This document shows positions 15,970 to 28,456 of a stretch of DNA of 64,000 nt, piece by piece. This DNA comes from Pseudomonas guariconensis (GTDB lineage: Bacteria > Pseudomonadota > Gammaproteobacteria > Pseudomonadales > Pseudomonadaceae), in contig NZ_FMYX01000006.1 in the NCBI RefSeq assembly GCF_900102675.1, forward strand, positions 1-64,000, written 5' to 3'. The notes beneath the pieces are model-generated. The model saw only the letters and a program-made list of their open reading frames with translations, made no database searches and was not told where the DNA came from. Each line of letters begins with the position of its first letter. Positions within the stretch are counted from its first letter, which is position 1. A program made the position numbers and the translations under genes.

Positions 15970-16751
15970 TGAAAAAGCTAATTGCAGTACTGTTCCTGGC
16001 AATGATGCCCGCCTTGTCCTTCGCCGCCAGCGAGCACGGCCCGGTGCTGGACAAGGTCGATATCGATCTGACCGACAAAGCCGCCATGCAGGATGGCGCG
16101 CGTACCTTCGCCAACTATTGCATGGGCTGCCACAGCGCCAAGTTCCAGCGCTATGAGCGCGTGGCCGACGACTTGGGCATTCCGCACGAGCTGATGCTCG
16201 AGAAACTGGTATTCACCGGTGCCAAGATCGGCGATCACATGAAGATCGGCATGCAGCCAAGCGATGCCAAGACCTGGTTCGGTGCGGCACCGCCCGACCT
16301 GACCCTGGTCGCTCGTGTGCGTGGCACCGACTGGCTGTACACCTATCTGCGCAGCTTCTATGAGGACAAGTCGCGTCCTTATGGGGTCAACAACAAGGTG
16401 TTCCCGAACGTGGGTATGCCCAACGTCCTAGTTGGCCTGCAAGGTAACCAGGTGATCGGTTGCAAGCAGGTGCAGATGGTGGTCGACGGCAAGAAGCAGT
16501 TTGACCCGCTGACCGGCAGCCCGTTGACCCATGAGGCCTGTGACCAGCTGACCATCGAGCCGAAATCCGGTACCCTGACGCCCGAGCAGTTCGACGAGAA
16601 GGTCAAGAACCTGGTGACCTTCCTGGCCTATTCGGCCAACCCGGTCAAACTGGAAAGCCAGCGCATCGGTACCTATGTGTTGCTGTACCTGGCTTTCTTC
16701 TTCGTATTCGCCTATTTGCTCAAGCGCGAGTACTGGAAGGACGTGCACTGA
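15969..16751 (+). CDS. petC: Cytochrome c1 subunit of the bc1 complex
   Basis: 260 residues. A cleavable Sec signal (MKKLIAVLFLAMMPALSFA) is followed by the heme c site CMGCH (Cys51, Cys54, His55). A C-terminal membrane anchor (YVLLYLAFFFVFAYLLKR) holds the domain in the periplasm. Last gene of petABC, with a long terminator hairpin behind it. Confidence 0.97.
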   Translation: MKKLIAVLFLAMMPALSFAASEHGPVLDKVDIDLTDKAAMQDGARTFANYCMGCHSAKFQRYERVADDLGIPHELMLEKLVFTGAKIGDHMKIGMQPSDAKTWFGAAPPDLTLVARVRGTDWLYTYLRSFYEDKSRPYGVNNKVFPNVGMPNVLVGLQGNQVIGCKQVQMVVDGKKQFDPLTGSPLTHEACDQLTIEPKSGTLTPEQFDEKVKNLVTFLAYSANPVKLESQRIGTYVLLYLAFFFVFAYLLKREYWKDVH

Positions 16752-16778
16752 TCACGCAGTAGTTTCTGGTAGTTGAAC

Positions 16779-16830
16779 GCGCCCTGGGGCGCTCCATCGC
16801 TGATGCGGTGGAGCCCTCCAGGGCGCGTTT
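16779..16830 (+). terminator. Terminator of petABC
   Basis: GCGCCCTGG pairs with CCAGGGCGC, and inside it GCTCCATCGC pairs with GCGGTGGAGC; a short T-run follows. Confidence 0.8.
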
Positions 16831-16874
16831 GCATTTAGAGTTTCACAAAGCATCCCCATGCGAGGAGGCGCTAC

Positions 16875-17498
16875 ATGGGCGCAACCAACCGGTTAGCCTG
16901 CTATTCCGACCCCGCTGATCATTATTCTCACCGGGTACGCCTTGTTCTCGCCGAGAAGGGCATCAGTGTGCAGATCGTCGATGTCGATCCTGCGCGTCTG
17001 CCGCCCAAGCTGGTCGAAGTAAACCCCTACGCCAGCGTGCCGACCCTGGTCGACCGCGATCTGGCCCTGTACGAATCGACCGTGATAATGGAGTACCTCG
17101 AGGAGCGTTATCCGCATCCGCCGCTCATGCCGGTCTATCCGGTGGCGCGCGGCAACAGTCGGCTGCTGATGCATCGTATCCAGCGTGACTGGTGCGCGTT
17201 GGCCGATACGATTCTCGATGCGCGCAGCACGGAGGCGGCGCGCGTTGATGCGCGTAAAGCGTTGCGCGAGAGCCTGACCGGCGTCTCTGCGTTGTTCGGA
17301 GAATTTCCTTGCTTCATGAGTGAGGAGCAAAGCCTGGTCGATTGTTGTCTATTGCCCATATTGTGGCGGTTGCCGGTATTGGGTATCGAATTGCCGCGGC
17401 AGGCCAAGCCGCTATTGGATTACATGGAGCGGCAGTTTGCCCGCGAGCCTTTTCAGGCGAGCCTGTCCGCTGCAGAACGTGAAATGCGCAAGCTTTAA
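16875..17498 (+). CDS. sspA: Stringent starvation protein A
   Basis: 207 residues with a GST fold: a thioredoxin-like N-terminal half, then a helical C-terminal half. It binds RNA polymerase and affects stress and virulence genes. The YPHPPL segment (about residues 76-81) is the conserved surface loop known to be needed for SspA function. Start ATG behind GAGGAG. It is coupled to sspB, whose ribosome site overlaps the sspA stop. Confidence 0.95.
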   Translation: MGATNRLACYSDPADHYSHRVRLVLAEKGISVQIVDVDPARLPPKLVEVNPYASVPTLVDRDLALYESTVIMEYLEERYPHPPLMPVYPVARGNSRLLMHRIQRDWCALADTILDARSTEAARVDARKALRESLTGVSALFGEFPCFMSEEQSLVDCCLLPILWRLPVLGIELPRQAKPLLDYMERQFAREPFQASLSAAEREMRKL

Positions 17499-17508
17499 GG
17501 AGCCGTTG

Positions 17509-17937
17509 ATGAACTCCAGTCGCCCCTATCTGGTTCGAGCGCTGTACGAGTGGATCGTCGACAACGATTGCACCCCCCACATGCTGGTCAATGCTGAGTT
17601 TCCAGCGGTCCAGGTTCCCCAGGGATTCGCCAGCGATGGTCAGATCGTCCTGAACATCTCCCCTAATGCCGTGCGTAACCTGCACATGGACAACGATGCG
17701 GTCAGTTTCGAAGGTCGCTTCAGCGGCGTGGCGCATTCGTTGTTCGTGCCTGTGGGTGCGATCTTGGGTATCTATGCCCGGGAGAATGGCCAGGGCATGG
17801 TCTTCGAGCTGGAGCCGCCACTGGACAGCGATGAGCTGGACGACGAGGGTGTCGAGCCTGATGATGATGGGCCGCCGGAGGGCGGTGGTCAGCCGCCACG
17901 TCCCAGTGGCCGACCCAGTCTCAAGGTGGTCAAGTAA
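17509..17937 (+). CDS. sspB: ClpXP adaptor SspB
   Basis: 142 residues from the ATG at 17509 (AAGGAG seven bases upstream). The folded domain (RPYLVRALYEWIVDNDCTPH, HMLVNAEFPAVQVPQ) binds ssrA tags. An acidic linker (SDELDDEGVEPDDDGPPEGGG) leads to the C-terminal ClpX-binding tail PSGRPSLKVVK. It delivers tagged stalled peptides to ClpXP. Operon with sspA. Confidence 0.96.
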   Translation: MNSSRPYLVRALYEWIVDNDCTPHMLVNAEFPAVQVPQGFASDGQIVLNISPNAVRNLHMDNDAVSFEGRFSGVAHSLFVPVGAILGIYARENGQGMVFELEPPLDSDELDDEGVEPDDDGPPEGGGQPPRPSGRPSLKVVK

Positions 17938-17972
17938 TAAAAAAAGGCGATCCGGATGGATCGCCTTTTTTG
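17938..17972. terminator. Bidirectional terminator between sspB and the YgdR-like lipoprotein
   Basis: AAAAAAAGGCGATCC and GGATCGCCTTTTTT form the stem. A- and T-runs on the two sides allow use from both strands. Confidence 0.92.
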
Positions 17973-17990
17973 TTGGCTTCAGGGCTTGGC

Positions 17991-18209
17991 TTACAAGTCT
18001 TGAATGCTGCGGACCTGGTCCTTGTTGACGCGGGTGCGCTTGCCATCCAGTTGCTCGAACTCGTAGAAGCCGGCATCGCTGTCGAACTTCGGTGCGTCGA
18101 CGGTCTGGATTTCACGGCCATCGTTGAGGGTGATCTGGCTTGGGGTCGAGCAGCCGGCCAGGGCGGCGAAGGCGCCGATTGCGAGGACGGACAGCAGGGA
18201 CTTCTTCAT
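17991..18209 (-). CDS. YgdI/YgdR-like (DUF903) small lipoprotein
   Basis: 72 residues. Signal MKKSLLSVLAIGAFAALAGC with lipobox LAGC (Cys20). The mature part (STPSQITLNDGREIQTVDAP, then FYEFEQLDGKRTRVNKDQV) is the SH3-like DUF903 domain of E. coli YgdI/YgdR. Exact role unknown; abundant small envelope lipoproteins. Convergent with sspB. Confidence 0.88.
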   Translation of the reverse strand: MKKSLLSVLAIGAFAALAGCSTPSQITLNDGREIQTVDAPKFDSDAGFYEFEQLDGKRTRVNKDQVRSIQDL

Positions 18210-18327
18210 GGGTACTTCCTGAGGATTACGAGGGGTGGAACGAATCTTGGGGCAGGGTGCCGCTCCGCAGGGGGATCACTGCAGGAGCGGGCTGGTATCG
18301 CGGTCAGGTGTTACGCTGCCAGGTGGG

Positions 18328-19565
<1,238 letters not shown>

Positions 19566-19584
19566 CTAAAAAATCGGAATGGGT

Positions 19585-19956
19585 TCAGCATTCGAAGGCG
19601 TTTTTCAGCCATTGCAGCGGTTGGCCCGCGTGGTGGCTGCCCTGCAGGGCGACAACGTCGAAGCGGCAGGGCTGATCGGCCCAGCGAGGCTCCTTCTGCA
19701 GGAACAGGTTGGCGGCTAGCGCCAGTCGCTTCTGCTTGCGTGTGTCGATGCTCCCGACGGCTCCGCCGAAGGCCGCATGCAACCGGTAGCGGACTTCGAC
19801 GAATACTACTGTATCGGCGTCGAGCATGACCAGATCGAGCTCACCGCCCTTGCATCGCCAGTTGCGCGCCAGCAGCTGCAAACCGTGCCCTCGAAGAAAT
19901 GCGAGGGCGTGGTTTTCCGCAGCCAGGCCTGCGCTGGCAGGCGATGCGTCGGGCAT
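19585..19956 (-). CDS. yraN: YraN family (UPF0102) nuclease-like protein
   Basis: 123 residues with the restriction endonuclease-like fold of UPF0102: GGELDLVMLDADTVVFVEVR gives the acidic residues of a PD-(D/E)xK site. The usual Lys after E-x is Arg here (FVEVRYR), as in E. coli YraN. No function is established. Its start overlaps the lpoA stop by one base. Confidence 0.9.
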   Translation of the reverse strand: MPDASPASAGLAAENHALAFLRGHGLQLLARNWRCKGGELDLVMLDADTVVFVEVRYRLHAAFGGAVGSIDTRKQKRLALAANLFLQKEPRWADQPCRFDVVALQGSHHAGQPLQWLKNAFEC

Positions 19957-21773
19957 CAGCGAGGGGTATCCGGCAGGCGCTTGACTTGGCCGCCAGAGAA
20001 CTCGGCCCAGGGCAGTTGGCGTTCGACGCGCTGGCTGGGGTTCATGGTCAGGCTGCCGGAGAGGCCCTCGACTCGGTTGTCAGGCAGGGCCTTGAGCTGG
20101 TTCAGGCGCGGCGCCAGGCTGTAGGCGTCGACACCCATGGCGTACAGGCGCCCGAGGCTGCCGGCGGCCTGAGGCCACTGCTGGACCACTTGCTGACGCA
20201 AGCTGTTGGTGGAGTCGAGCAGCCATGGGGTTTCGCAGAAGCGAATGCCGTTCATGTCGTTGTACTGGTTCACGTCACCGCTGGCGCTGTACAGGTTCGA
20301 GGTGGCGTAGACCGGAACGTCACCGGCGTACTGGAAGTTCAGGGTCGGCTTGATCTGCTGCGCCTGTTGTGGAGTAGAGGCGAGGAAGATGAAGTCGATA
20401 TCCTGGCGACGCGAAGGTTGTGCGGCGATGGTGCCGCCGACAGTGCTTTGCAAGCTCTTGGCGCGGCCTTCGCTCTGACGCAGTTGGAAGAGCTCGGCGA
20501 TCTGCTGGGCGAGGGCGACCGGCTGGGCGATGCGTTCGGCGGCCAGCAGGGTGCCGCCATGGCTCTCCCAGTCCTGACGGAAGGCGGCCAGCACGCGGTC
20601 ACCCCATTCACCGCTTGGCACCAGTGCCACGGCGCGAACCATGCCGTCGGCCCGGGCGCGGCGGGAGACTTCGCGGGCTTCGTCCTCGGCGGCAAGACCG
20701 AACTGGAACAGTTGTGGCGGTGCTTTCTGGCCGGCATCGGCGTAGTTCAGCGCCAGGGTGGTGATCGGCAGTTGCGGGTAAGCCGCGAGCTTTTTCACCA
20801 AGGGTTTTTCCAGCGGGCCGACGACCAGCTGTACACCGGCGGCCTGGGCCTGGCGGTAGAACTCGTCGAGCGAGGTCATGCGCGAGCTGTCGAAGACCTG
20901 TACGGCCGGCGCAGGTTGACCGGACTGCTGAGCCTGGAAGTGAGCGGCCATGAAGCCGTCACGCAGGGCGCGGGCAACGCCGGCCAGTGGGCCTTCCTGA
21001 GGCAGCAACAGGGCGATCTTGGTCAGCGGCTGGCTGGCCAGTTCCTTCAGTTTGACCAGGGCCTGCGGCAGTTGCTTGGCGGCTGGGTGATCCGGGTGCT
21101 GATCGCGCCAGGTATCAATGGCTGCCTGTTGTTGCTCCAGGGTGCCAGCACGCTTGACGGCCAGCGCCAGGCTCGTCCAGCCGGCGAGGGTTTCGTTGCT
21201 GGCAGGCTGTTGCAATTGCTCGGCCGGCAGCGAGGCGACGAGGGCCCAGATGGCGTCGTCGTTCGCGGCAGCGGCCTTGCCGCTGAGCAGCGGGGCAAGC
21301 AGGACACGCTGCTGGGCGGCGGCCAGGGTCTGGCCGTCGGCCTCCAGGGCGGCGGCGTGGACGCTGTAGGTACGTGCCTGCTGGTCCTTTGGCAGTTCGT
21401 CCAGGCGTTGCAGGCTCGGATGGGAGAGGGCGCTCAGGGCCGCCTTGGGCTGGTTTCGGCTCATGGCGAGCTCGGCGGCCAAGGTGCTGGCGAACACTTG
21501 TTGGGCAGGCTTGAGCGAGTCCATCGGGACCTGCTCGAGAATGCGTGCGGCGCGTGGGTAGTCCTTCTGCTTGTAGGCCAGGTCGGCGGCGCTAAGGCGC
21601 AGGAGCGCGGCATCTTCCGCGGACTTGCTGGTGGCTGCCTTGTCGAGCAGTTGCTCGATGCTGGCATCCGGGGTGCGCGGCAGTTCACCCAGGCTGGATG
21701 AGGGCGAGCTGGCGCAAGCTGCCAGCAGGGCAGCGAAGCAGAGGGCTGTGAACAGCCGCAGGCAAGCGATCAT
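19956..21773 (-). CDS. lpoA: LpoA, lipoprotein activator of PBP1a
   Basis: 605 residues. Signal with lipobox LAAC (Cys20). An N-terminal TPR-like helical domain is rich in Ala/Gln/Leu. The C-terminal half, from about residue 250, is a periplasmic-binding-protein-like domain (KIALLLPQEGPLAGVARALRDGF). The outer-membrane lipoprotein reaches through the murein to stimulate the class A synthase PBP1a. First gene of the leftward lpoA-yraN-gmhA-dolP group, divergent from rsmI as in E. coli. Confidence 0.93.
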   Translation of the reverse strand: MIACLRLFTALCFAALLAACASSPSSSLGELPRTPDASIEQLLDKAATSKSAEDAALLRLSAADLAYKQKDYPRAARILEQVPMDSLKPAQQVFASTLAAELAMSRNQPKAALSALSHPSLQRLDELPKDQQARTYSVHAAALEADGQTLAAAQQRVLLAPLLSGKAAAANDDAIWALVASLPAEQLQQPASNETLAGWTSLALAVKRAGTLEQQQAAIDTWRDQHPDHPAAKQLPQALVKLKELASQPLTKIALLLPQEGPLAGVARALRDGFMAAHFQAQQSGQPAPAVQVFDSSRMTSLDEFYRQAQAAGVQLVVGPLEKPLVKKLAAYPQLPITTLALNYADAGQKAPPQLFQFGLAAEDEAREVSRRARADGMVRAVALVPSGEWGDRVLAAFRQDWESHGGTLLAAERIAQPVALAQQIAELFQLRQSEGRAKSLQSTVGGTIAAQPSRRQDIDFIFLASTPQQAQQIKPTLNFQYAGDVPVYATSNLYSASGDVNQYNDMNGIRFCETPWLLDSTNSLRQQVVQQWPQAAGSLGRLYAMGVDAYSLAPRLNQLKALPDNRVEGLSGSLTMNPSQRVERQLPWAEFSGGQVKRLPDTPR

Positions 21774-21961
21774 GTAAAAGTCCTGTTACTCGATCAAGGT
21801 GGCCGGCAATTGTACCCAAGCGTCGGCCGGGGCGCGATGTTGCTGACGTGGAATCCTTCACTATAGGTCGTCTGCAGGAGCAGGTCCGTGAAGTTCTTTG
21901 CGCGCTGTTGCGGGTGCTCGGGCTACAATGGCGCCTTTGATCCACAAGACAGGTGTGCGCA

Positions 21962-22837
21962 GTGACTGATGTTGCAGGGGCTTCGAAATCCATGATGGGC
22001 ACGCTTTATGTCGTCGCCACGCCGATCGGCAATCTGGACGACATGAGTGCCCGGGCCCTCAAGGTCCTGGCGAATGTGGCGCTGATCGCTGCTGAAGATA
22101 CCCGTCACTCGGTGCGCCTGCTTCAGCATTTCGGTATTGACACTCCACTGGCAGCTTGCCACGAACACAACGAGCGAGATGAAGGCGGGCGGTTCATCAC
22201 TCGGCTTCTGGCGGGAGACGACGTGGCCTTGGTATCGGATGCCGGCACGCCGCTGATCTCCGATCCAGGCTACTACTTGGTGCGCCAGGCGCGTGCGGCA
22301 GGGGTGCAGGTGGTGCCAGTGCCCGGCGCCTGCGCATTGATCGCCGCGTTGTCGGCGGCGGGGCTGCCGTCGGACCGATTCATTTTCGAAGGCTTCCTGC
22401 CGGCCAAGGCGGCGGGCCGCCGGGCCCGGCTCGAGCTGGTCAAGGAGGAGCCGCGGACCCTGATTTTCTATGAAGCCCCGCACCGCATCCTCGAATGCCT
22501 GGAGGACATGGAAGCGGTGCTCGGTGCGGATCGCCCGGCAGTGCTGGGGCGTGAGCTGACCAAGACCTTCGAGACCCTCAAGGGGTTGCCGCTGGGTGAG
22601 TTGCGCGCCTTTGTCGAGGGCGACAGCAATCAGCAGCGCGGTGAGTGTGTGGTGTTGGTCGGTGGTTGGAGCGCACCTGAGGATGAGCAAGCCATCAGCG
22701 GCGAAGCGCAGCGGGTGCTCGACCTGTTGCTGGCGGAGTTGCCGCTCAAGCGCGCGGCTGCGCTGGCGGCGGAAATCACTGGCGTTCGCAAGAACTTGCT
22801 CTATCAATTTGCCCTGGAAAAACAGAAAGCCAAATAG
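21962..22837 (+). CDS. rsmI: 16S rRNA 2'-O-ribose C1402 methyltransferase
   Basis: 291 residues from the GTG at 21962 (an in-frame GTG at 21953 is less likely). TP-methylase fold: [39 protein letters not shown], and [18 protein letters not shown] are the family hallmarks. It uses SAM to methylate C1402 in the ribosomal decoding centre. A TACAAT -10-like word lies at 21924-21929 in the spacer to lpoA. Confidence 0.96.
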   Translation: MTDVAGASKSMMGTLYVVATPIGNLDDMSARALKVLANVALIAAEDTRHSVRLLQHFGIDTPLAACHEHNERDEGGRFITRLLAGDDVALVSDAGTPLISDPGYYLVRQARAAGVQVVPVPGACALIAALSAAGLPSDRFIFEGFLPAKAAGRRARLELVKEEPRTLIFYEAPHRILECLEDMEAVLGADRPAVLGRELTKTFETLKGLPLGELRAFVEGDSNQQRGECVVLVGGWSAPEDEQAISGEAQRVLDLLLAELPLKRAAALAAEITGVRKNLLYQFALEKQKAK

Positions 22838-22866
22838 TGGCAAATTGATATTCTTTGGTGCGTCAC

Positions 22867-22894
22867 TTGTTCTTGAGCGCGCCTGCCGTTAACC
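22867..22894 (+). promoter_or_regulatory. Promoter of rnpB
   Basis: TTGTTC and TTAACC separated by 16 bases, with the -10 ending about 10 bases before the expected 5' end of the RNase P RNA. The position fits transcription start at the mature 5' end. Confidence 0.6.
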
Positions 22895-22904
22895 TTGTCG
22901 GCGG

Positions 22905-23262
22905 AGAGTCGATCGGACAGTCGCTGCCTTCTTTTGTTCCGCAAAAGAGGGGGGAGGAAAGTCCGGGCTCCATAGGGCAGAGTGCCAGGTAACGCCTGGG
23001 GGGCGCGAGCCTACGGAAAGTGCCACAGAAAACAACCGCCTAAGCACTTCGGTGCCGGTAAGGGTGAAAAGGTGCGGTAAGAGCGCACCGCACGACTGGT
23101 AACAGTTCGTGGCTAGGTAAACCCCACTCGGAGCAAGACCAAATAGGGTTCCTTACGGCGTGGCCCGCGTCGGAACCGGGTAGGTTGCTAAAGGCGTCCA
23201 GTGATGGCCGTCGTAGAGGAATGACTGTCCTCGACAGAACCCGGCTTACAGATCGACTCTCC
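22905..23262 (+). ncRNA. rnpB: RNase P RNA (M1 RNA), bacterial type A
   Basis: Catalytic RNA that trims the 5' ends of pre-tRNAs. The universal 5' block GAGGAAAGTCCGGGCTCC and the 3' block ACAGAACCCGGCTTACAG are both present. The ends AGAGTCGATC and GATCGACTCT pair to form helix P1. GGTAAGGGTGAAAAGGTGCG and GTAACAGTTCGTGGCTAGG lie in the expected specificity-domain region. Length about 358. Located between rsmI and mraZ, as in other pseudomonads. Exact ends are set by the P1 pairing. Confidence 0.96.
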
Positions 23263-23467
23263 ACCTTCCTCTCCCTGCTTGAATCGATAGCAGATATGTC
23301 CTGGTAATACCGAAAAATTCTTACTCTTAATAAATCACTTTAACTTCACGCTGCATCTGTCCGCGTGTCTTTGATTTTTCTCGCCAAATTTCTTCGCTGG
23401 TAGTCGTTCCTCCTTCCTTTGTTGCGCTAAATCGCCGTCCTGTAAGGGATTTCCTTATGAACGTGCC

Positions 23468-23497
23468 TTGACGGTGTGGCGGACGGATTCCTATAGT
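23468..23497 (+). promoter_or_regulatory. Main dcw-cluster promoter (Pmra)
   Basis: TTGACG and TATAGT with an 18-base spacer, directly upstream of the MraZ boxes. It is the natural start for the mraZ-to-ftsZ operon. Confidence 0.8.
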
Positions 23498-23506
23498 GTG
23501 CGCAAG

Positions 23507-23531
23507 TGGCAGAAAGTGGGATGAAGTGGGT
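23507..23531 (+). promoter_or_regulatory. MraZ operator (three TGGGN repeats)
   Basis: TGGCA, TGGGA and TGGGT are spaced exactly five bases apart (10-base period), the known arrangement for MraZ boxes. The first repeat deviates (TGGCA). They lie just after the -10, so bound MraZ would block transcription of its own operon. Confidence 0.85.
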
Positions 23532-23573
23532 TTTCTGACCAAATAAAGCTAACCTCAGTGGGGAATCGCAGCC

Positions 23574-24029
23574 GTGTTCCGCGGAGCCAACGCCGTCAGC
23601 CTCGATGCAAAGGGCCGACTCGCCATGCCGAGTCGGTACCGTGACGAGCTCGATTCGCGTTGCAATGGTCAATTGATCGTGACCATTGACGCAGTAGACC
23701 CCTGCTTGTGTGTTTATCCCCTCGATGAGTGGGAACAGATCGAAGCCAAGTTGCGTGCCTTGCCGTCGTTGCGTGAGGAAAACCGCCGCCTGCAGCGTTT
23801 GCTGATCGGCAATGCGGTGGACCTGGAGCTCGATGGCAGCGGTCGTTTCCTGGTGCCGCCCCGTCTGCGCGAATACGCCAAGCTCGACAAGAAGGCGATG
23901 CTGGTGGGGCAGCTGAACAAATTCCAGCTGTGGGATGAAGATGCCTGGAACGCGGTTTCGGCAGCCGACCTTGCAGCTATTCAACAACCGGGCGCCATGC
24001 CCGATGATTTGCGTGACCTGATCCTGTGA
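23574..24029 (+). CDS. mraZ: Transcriptional regulator MraZ
   Basis: 151 residues, GTG start. Two AbrB-like half-domains, each with the DxxxR signature ([17 protein letters not shown] and [17 protein letters not shown]). The ring-shaped oligomer represses the dcw promoter through the boxes at 23507-23531. The stop overlaps the rsmH start (GTGA). Confidence 0.96.
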   Translation: MFRGANAVSLDAKGRLAMPSRYRDELDSRCNGQLIVTIDAVDPCLCVYPLDEWEQIEAKLRALPSLREENRRLQRLLIGNAVDLELDGSGRFLVPPRLREYAKLDKKAMLVGQLNKFQLWDEDAWNAVSAADLAAIQQPGAMPDDLRDLIL

Positions 24030-24969
24030 CGATAGATAGCGGCTTCAACCACATCACCGTGCTGCTCGACGAGGCTGTCGAGGCATTGGCCCTGCGCGCC
24101 GACGGTTGCTATCTGGATGGCACCTTCGGGCGGGGTGGGCACAGTCGCCTTATTCTCAGCAAGCTCGGGCCGCAAGGACGGTTGCTGGGTTTCGACAAAG
24201 ATCCACAAGCGATTGCGACAGGGCAAGCGCTGGCGGCCGAAGACGGCCGCTTTGTCATTGTGCAGCGCAGCTTTGCCGAGATGGGCGATGAAGTCGCGCG
24301 ACGTGGCCTCGATGGCAAGGTCAGCGGCATTCTGCTGGACCTGGGCGTCTCCTCGCCGCAATTGGATGACCCCGAGCGTGGCTTCAGTTTCCTCAACGAC
24401 GGCCCGTTGGACATGCGCATGAATCCCGACCAGGGCATCAGCGCCGCCGAGTTCATCGCCACTGCCCCCGAAGACGAAATCGCCCGGGTCTTCAAAGAAT
24501 ACGGTGAGGAACGTTTCGCCAAGCGCATGGCGCGCGCCGTCGTGCAGCGCCGAGAGCAGCAGCCGTTCACTCGCACGGGTGACCTTGCCGAAGTGCTCAA
24601 GGTCGCCAACCCTGCCTGGGAAAAGGGCAAGAATCCCGCCACCCGCGCCTTCCAGGGGCTGCGTATTCACGTCAACAACGAACTGGGCGACCTCGAGACC
24701 GGCCTTGAAGCTGCTATCGAGGCGCTGGAGGTTGGTGGCCGACTGGCGGTGATCAGCTTCCATTCGCTCGAGGACCGCATCGTCAAGCTGTTCATGCGCA
24801 AGCTGGCCAAGGGCGAGGCAGACAACCTGCCGCGCAACCTGCCGGTGCAGCACAAGGTCTTCGAACCCCGGATCCGCCTGATCGGCAAGGCGCAGTTCGC
24901 CTCCGATGCAGAGCTTCAGGCCAACCCGCGCGCACGCAGTGCCGTGATGCGGGTGGCGGAGAAACTGCG

Positions 24970-24973
<4 letters not shown>
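24026..24973 (+). CDS. rsmH: 16S rRNA m4C1402 methyltransferase
   Basis: 315 residues, GTG start overlapping the mraZ stop. SAM site [14 protein letters not shown] and the block [16 protein letters not shown] / [12 protein letters not shown] are diagnostic for MraW/RsmH. It N4-methylates C1402, the same base that RsmI (21962-22837) 2'-O-methylates; both enzymes are encoded within about 3 kb here. Confidence 0.97.
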
Positions 24974-26992
<2,019 letters not shown>

Positions 26993-26993
<1 letters not shown>

Positions 26994-28456
26994 TGACAAT
27001 GCCATTGAGCAAGCTTTTCGCCCATGCCAGCCGCGATCCACTGATCCGCGAGTTGACGCTCGACAGCCGCCAGGTGCGGCCGGGCGACCTGTTCCTGGCT
27101 GTTCCAGGGGCGAAGGTCGACGGCCGCGAGCACATCGCCGATGCCTTGGCCCGCGGCGCCGCCGCCGTGGCCTATGAAGAGCAGGGAGCGAGCGTTCTGC
27201 CGATCACCGAGGCGCCGCTGATTCCGGTGCGCGGCCTGATTGGCCAACTGTCGGAAATCGCCGGGCGGTTCTATGGCGAACCAAGCCGTCAGCTGGATCT
27301 GGTGGGTGTCACCGGCACCAACGGCAAGACCAGCGTTACCCAACTGGTGGCCCAGGCCCTTGATGCCCTGGGGCAGCGCTGCGGGCTGATCGGCACGCTG
27401 GGCACAGGTTTCTATGGCGAGCTACGCAGCGGCCGCCTGACCACACCTGACCCGATCGCTGTGCAGGCGACCTTGAACGACCTCAAGCATGGCGGCGCCA
27501 AGGCCGTGGCCATGGAAGTGTCGTCCCATGCCCTGGAGCAGGGCCGTGTCGCGGCACTGGCATTCGACATCGCGGTGATGACCAACCTGTCCCGTGATCA
27601 CCTGGACTACCACGGCAGCATGGAGGCCTACGAGGCTGCCAAGGCCAAGCTGTTCGCCTGGCCGAACCTGCGTTGCCGCGTGGTCAACCTGGACGATGAG
27701 TTCGGTCGTCGCCTGGCCCAGAGCCACGGCGAGTCCCGTCTGATCAGCTACAGCCTGCTGGATCCGACCGCCACGTTGTTCTGCAAGCAAGCCCGCTTCG
27801 ATGACGACGGCGTACGTGCTGTGCTGGTGACCCCGCAGGGCGAGCATGCGCTGCGCAGTCGTCTGCTGGGCCGCTTCAACCTGAGCAACATGCTCGCTGC
27901 GGTGGCCACCCTGCTCGCGCTGGACTACCCGTTGGACGAAATCCTGAAGGTCACCCCGCAGCTGCAGGGCCCTATCGGGCGCATGCAGCGCCTGGGGGGT
28001 GGCGAGAAGCCGCTGGTGGTGGTCGATTACGCCCATACGCCCGATGCGCTGGAAAAGGTCCTCGAAGCCCTGCGTCCGCACGCCCATGGCCGCCTGCTGT
28101 GCCTGTTTGGCTGCGGTGGCGATCGTGATCGCGGCAAGCGTCCGTTGATGGCTGAAGTGGCCGAGCGCCTGGCTGACCGCGTGCTGGTCACCGACGACAA
28201 TCCGCGTACCGAAGACCCGCAGCGGATCTTCGATGATATTCGCCCTGGGTTCGCCAAGCCGGCCGACGTCGAATTCGTCGCCGGCCGAGGCGATGCCATC
28301 GCCCATCTGATCGCCACCGCTGCCGCCGACGATGTCATCGTCCTCGCTGGCAAGGGGCATGAGGATTATCAGGAGATCAATGGCGAACGCCATGACTTCT
28401 CCGATCTGGTCGAGGCCGAGAAGGCACTTGCAGCCTGGGAGGCTCCGCATGCTTAA
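26993..28456 (+). CDS. murE: UDP-MurNAc-L-Ala-D-Glu:meso-DAP ligase
   Basis: 487 residues from the ATG at 26993, which overlaps the ftsI stop by one base; a TTG three bases earlier is the only in-frame alternative. ATP loop GVTGTNGKTS (residues 104-113). The DDNPRT motif at about 401-406 selects meso-diaminopimelate as the third amino acid, as expected for a Gram-negative. Cytoplasmic. Confidence 0.97.

Larger units (their letters stand above)
23263..23573. other. Spacer between rnpB and mraZ
   Basis: About 311 bases without a gene. The left two-thirds is AT-richer and shows nothing I can name. The right part holds the dcw promoter (23468-23497) and the MraZ boxes (23507-23531). No clear T-run terminator for rnpB is visible. 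Confidence 0.6.
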
